Source: Betaproteobacteria bacterium
GTDB lineage: Bacteria; Pseudomonadota; Gammaproteobacteria; Burkholderiales; Usitatibacteraceae
Reading direction: 5' to 3'
Assembly: GCA_003105245.1 (NCBI GenBank)
Contig: PQAI01000159.1
Location: forward strand, 1-6,303
DNA: 6,303 nt
Shown here: positions 4,837 through 6,303 of the stretch, in pieces
Position numbering within the stretch: position 1 is the stretch's first letter
How the letters are laid out: every line of letters starts with the position of its first letter
Translations under genes and position numbers: made by a program
Notes under the pieces: generated by a model
What the model was told of the DNA's origin: nothing
Databases searched by the model: none
What the model saw: the letters and a program-made list of their open reading frames with translations, nothing else

Positions 4837-6303
4837 TCAGTCTCCTGCCAGGGGCGCCGCCTGGCGCGGCCCGCGGCCGAGGCGACGGCCGGCGGTCTTC
4901 GCGTAGGCCTTCTTCAGCAGCCGGTAGACGGCGCGGATGCCTGCCAGCGCGAGGAGGGCCTCCACGAAGGTGACCACGAACGCGGCGAAGGCGTTCCAGC
5001 GCGCCTCGCGCGCGTGGAACTTGGCGATGGCGCGGTCGCGCGCGACCTCGATGGAGTCGTAGAAGGTCGGCACCACGAGGAGCGTGAGGAGCGTCGAGGT
5101 GATCGTGCCCCCGATGATGGCCACCGCCATCGGGCGGTAGAACTCGCCGCCCTCGCCCAGGCCGACCGCCACCGGCAGCATGCCGGCGATGAGCGCGAAG
5201 GTGGTCATGAGGATGGGCCGCAGGCGAACGCGCCCGGCGTGCATGAGCGCGTCCTCGCGGTCCACGCCCTGCGCCTCCTCCTTGCGGGCGCAGTCGAGGA
5301 GCAGGATCGCGTTCTTGGCCACCAGTCCCATGAGCATGATGACGCCGATGAAGCTCATGAGGTTGAGCGTGCCGCCCGTGGCCAGCAGCGCCAGCACCAC
5401 GCCGATGAGGCTGAGCGGCAGCGAGAGCATCACCGGCAGCGGCGCGGTGAACGAGCCGAACTGCATCACGAGCACGAGGTACATGAGCGCGATGCCCATC
5501 ACCAGCGCGATGCCCATCTCGGAGAACACCTCCTTCTGGTCGCGCGAGGCGCCGCCCAGCTCGAGGCCGTAGCCGGGCGGGAACTCGATCTGCTTCGCGA
5601 TCTTCATCGCGTCCGAGGTCACCTCGCCGGGCGAGCGCCCCTGCGCGTTGGCGGAGACCGCGATCATGCGCTTGCCGTCGGAGTGCTGGATCTGCGCCGG
5701 GCCCTTGCCCATGGTGATGGTGGCGATCTGGTCGAGCGGCACCATCATGTTGCTGCCGGTCACGCTGATGGGCAGGCGCTCGATGTTGGCGGCGTCGACG
5801 CGGTCGTCGGGGTGCAGGCGCACCGCGACGTCGCGCGATTCCCCCGTGGGATCGACCCAGTCCCCCACTTCCACGCCCGCGAAGGCCACGCGCAGCGCCT
5901 GCGCCGCGTCGCCCACGGCGATGCCCAGCGCGTTGGCCAGGCCCCGGTCGAGCTCGATCTTGAGCTCGTCCTTGGGCTCCTGCTCGGAGAGCCCCACGTC
6001 GACCGCGCCCGGCACCTTCTTGAGCTTCTCCATGAAGTCGGCGGTGATGGCCATGAGGCGGCGCGAGTCGGGGCCGGAGAACTGGATCTGCACCGGCTTC
6101 CTCGCCCCGTTGTTCAGGTCGTCGAGCACCACGTACTCCGCGCCGACGAGCTGCGCCATGAGGCCGCGCAGCTGCACCGCGATCTCGGCGGCCGAGCGCT
6201 TGCGCTTGGTGCTCTTGCCGATGTCCACGTAGACGCGCCCGCCGCTCGCGTCCACGCGGCTGTTGGTGGCGACCGTCTCGGGAATGGTGCGCGCGAGCTC
6301 GGC
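4837..6303 (-). CDS. RND-family efflux transporter, HAE1/AcrB-like, C-terminal half (N-terminus beyond window)
   Basis: The last 488 residues of an inner-membrane proton-driven RND pump are visible; family members are usually a little over 1000, so about half is missing off the right edge. Reading in from there: the second periplasmic porter/docking region (motifs VQIQFSGPDSRRL, the ELDRGLANALGI segment, the PLDQIATI segment), then the second membrane bundle starting around VFSEMGIALVMGIALMYLVL. Typical RND signatures follow: MGLVAKNAILLLD (around 5290-5330), RLRPILMTTFALI, GMLPVA, YRPMA, and IGG with LVVPTFYD. The type resembles hydrophobic-compound exporters (HAE1) more than metal exporters, as a family-level judgement. 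After the usual last helix comes an unusual tail: a charged linker, a further hydrophobic segment (bases about 4918-4995) and a basic end. The GTG at 6253-6255 is internal, since the frame continues upstream to the window edge. A periplasmic adaptor gene would be expected upstream, outside the window. The gene converges on the paralog pair with 20 bases between stops. Confidence 0.93.
   Translation of the reverse strand, partial: AELARTIPETVATNSRVDASGGRVYVDIGKSTKRKRSAAEIAVQLRGLMAQLVGAEYVVLDDLNNGARKPVQIQFSGPDSRRLMAITADFMEKLKKVPGAVDVGLSEQEPKDELKIELDRGLANALGIAVGDAAQALRVAFAGVEVGDWVDPTGESRDVAVRLHPDDRVDAANIERLPISVTGSNMMVPLDQIATITMGKGPAQIQHSDGKRMIAVSANAQGRSPGEVTSDAMKIAKQIEFPPGYGLELGGASRDQKEVFSEMGIALVMGIALMYLVLVMQFGSFTAPLPVMLSLPLSLIGVVLALLATGGTLNLMSFIGVIMLMGLVAKNAILLLDCARKEEAQGVDREDALMHAGRVRLRPILMTTFALIAGMLPVAVGLGEGGEFYRPMAVAIIGGTITSTLLTLLVVPTFYDSIEVARDRAIAKFHAREARWNAFAAFVVTFVEALLALAGIRAVYRLLKKAYAKTAGRRLGRGPRQAAPLAGD
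4847..4865. other. Hairpin at the convergent gene ends
   Basis: GCCAGG, a seven-base loop and CCTGGC form a 6-bp stem 31 bases after the stop of the plus-strand paralog and inside the last codons of the transporter gene. There is no T-run on either side, so it is not a standard intrinsic terminator. It may still slow polymerase or protect the 3' end of the plus-strand mRNA, or be chance. Confidence 0.2.

Noticed and set aside
5180..6232. Plus-strand open frames opposite the RND gene
   Set aside because: They are Ser/Arg/Met-rich shadows lying opposite a conserved transporter, with no recognisable domain.
6253..6255. GTG as the start of the transporter gene
   Set aside because: The frame continues upstream to the window edge with RND-like residues, and the protein beginning here would lack its whole first half.

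Overview
This is a very GC-rich, tightly packed stretch of bacterial chromosome with six protein genes, four complete and two cut by the window edges. The third codon position is almost always G or C. Together with an inner-membrane RND pump carrying an unusual C-terminal tail, this suggests a high-GC proteobacterium, possibly betaproteobacterial. That placement is an inference from composition and gene types; nothing here is diagnostic of a taxon. I see no tRNA, rRNA, CRISPR array, insertion sequence or other mobile element.

Left part (1-3046, minus strand, read right to left): a secreted glycerophosphodiester phosphodiesterase (2111-3046); 16 bases later an unrecognised membrane protein with a signal peptide and three predicted C-terminal membrane helices (1315-2094); then, after a 113-base gap with a C-rich transcript strand, a BCS1-like membrane-anchored AAA ATPase (1-1201, C-terminus missing). 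The first two are probably co-transcribed.

Middle part (3125-4816, plus strand): two tandem paralogous membrane proteins, each with a membrane helix, a DUF3592-like extracytoplasmic domain, a second helix and a conserved alpha-helical C-terminal domain that I do not recognise. They lie 18 bases apart in the same reading frame, so one TGA separates them. They use clearly more A/T-ending codons than their neighbours. This pair is the most interesting part of the window.

Right part (4837-6303, minus strand): the C-terminal half of an RND-family efflux transporter (HAE1/AcrB-like), convergent with the pair and only 20 bases from it. It has an extra hydrophobic segment after the usual last membrane helix.

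A compact divergent intergenic region (3047-3124) must hold the start signals for both the phosphodiesterase unit and the paralog pair. No shared pathway for all six genes is evident. The common theme is the cell envelope: every product is predicted to be membrane-bound or exported.
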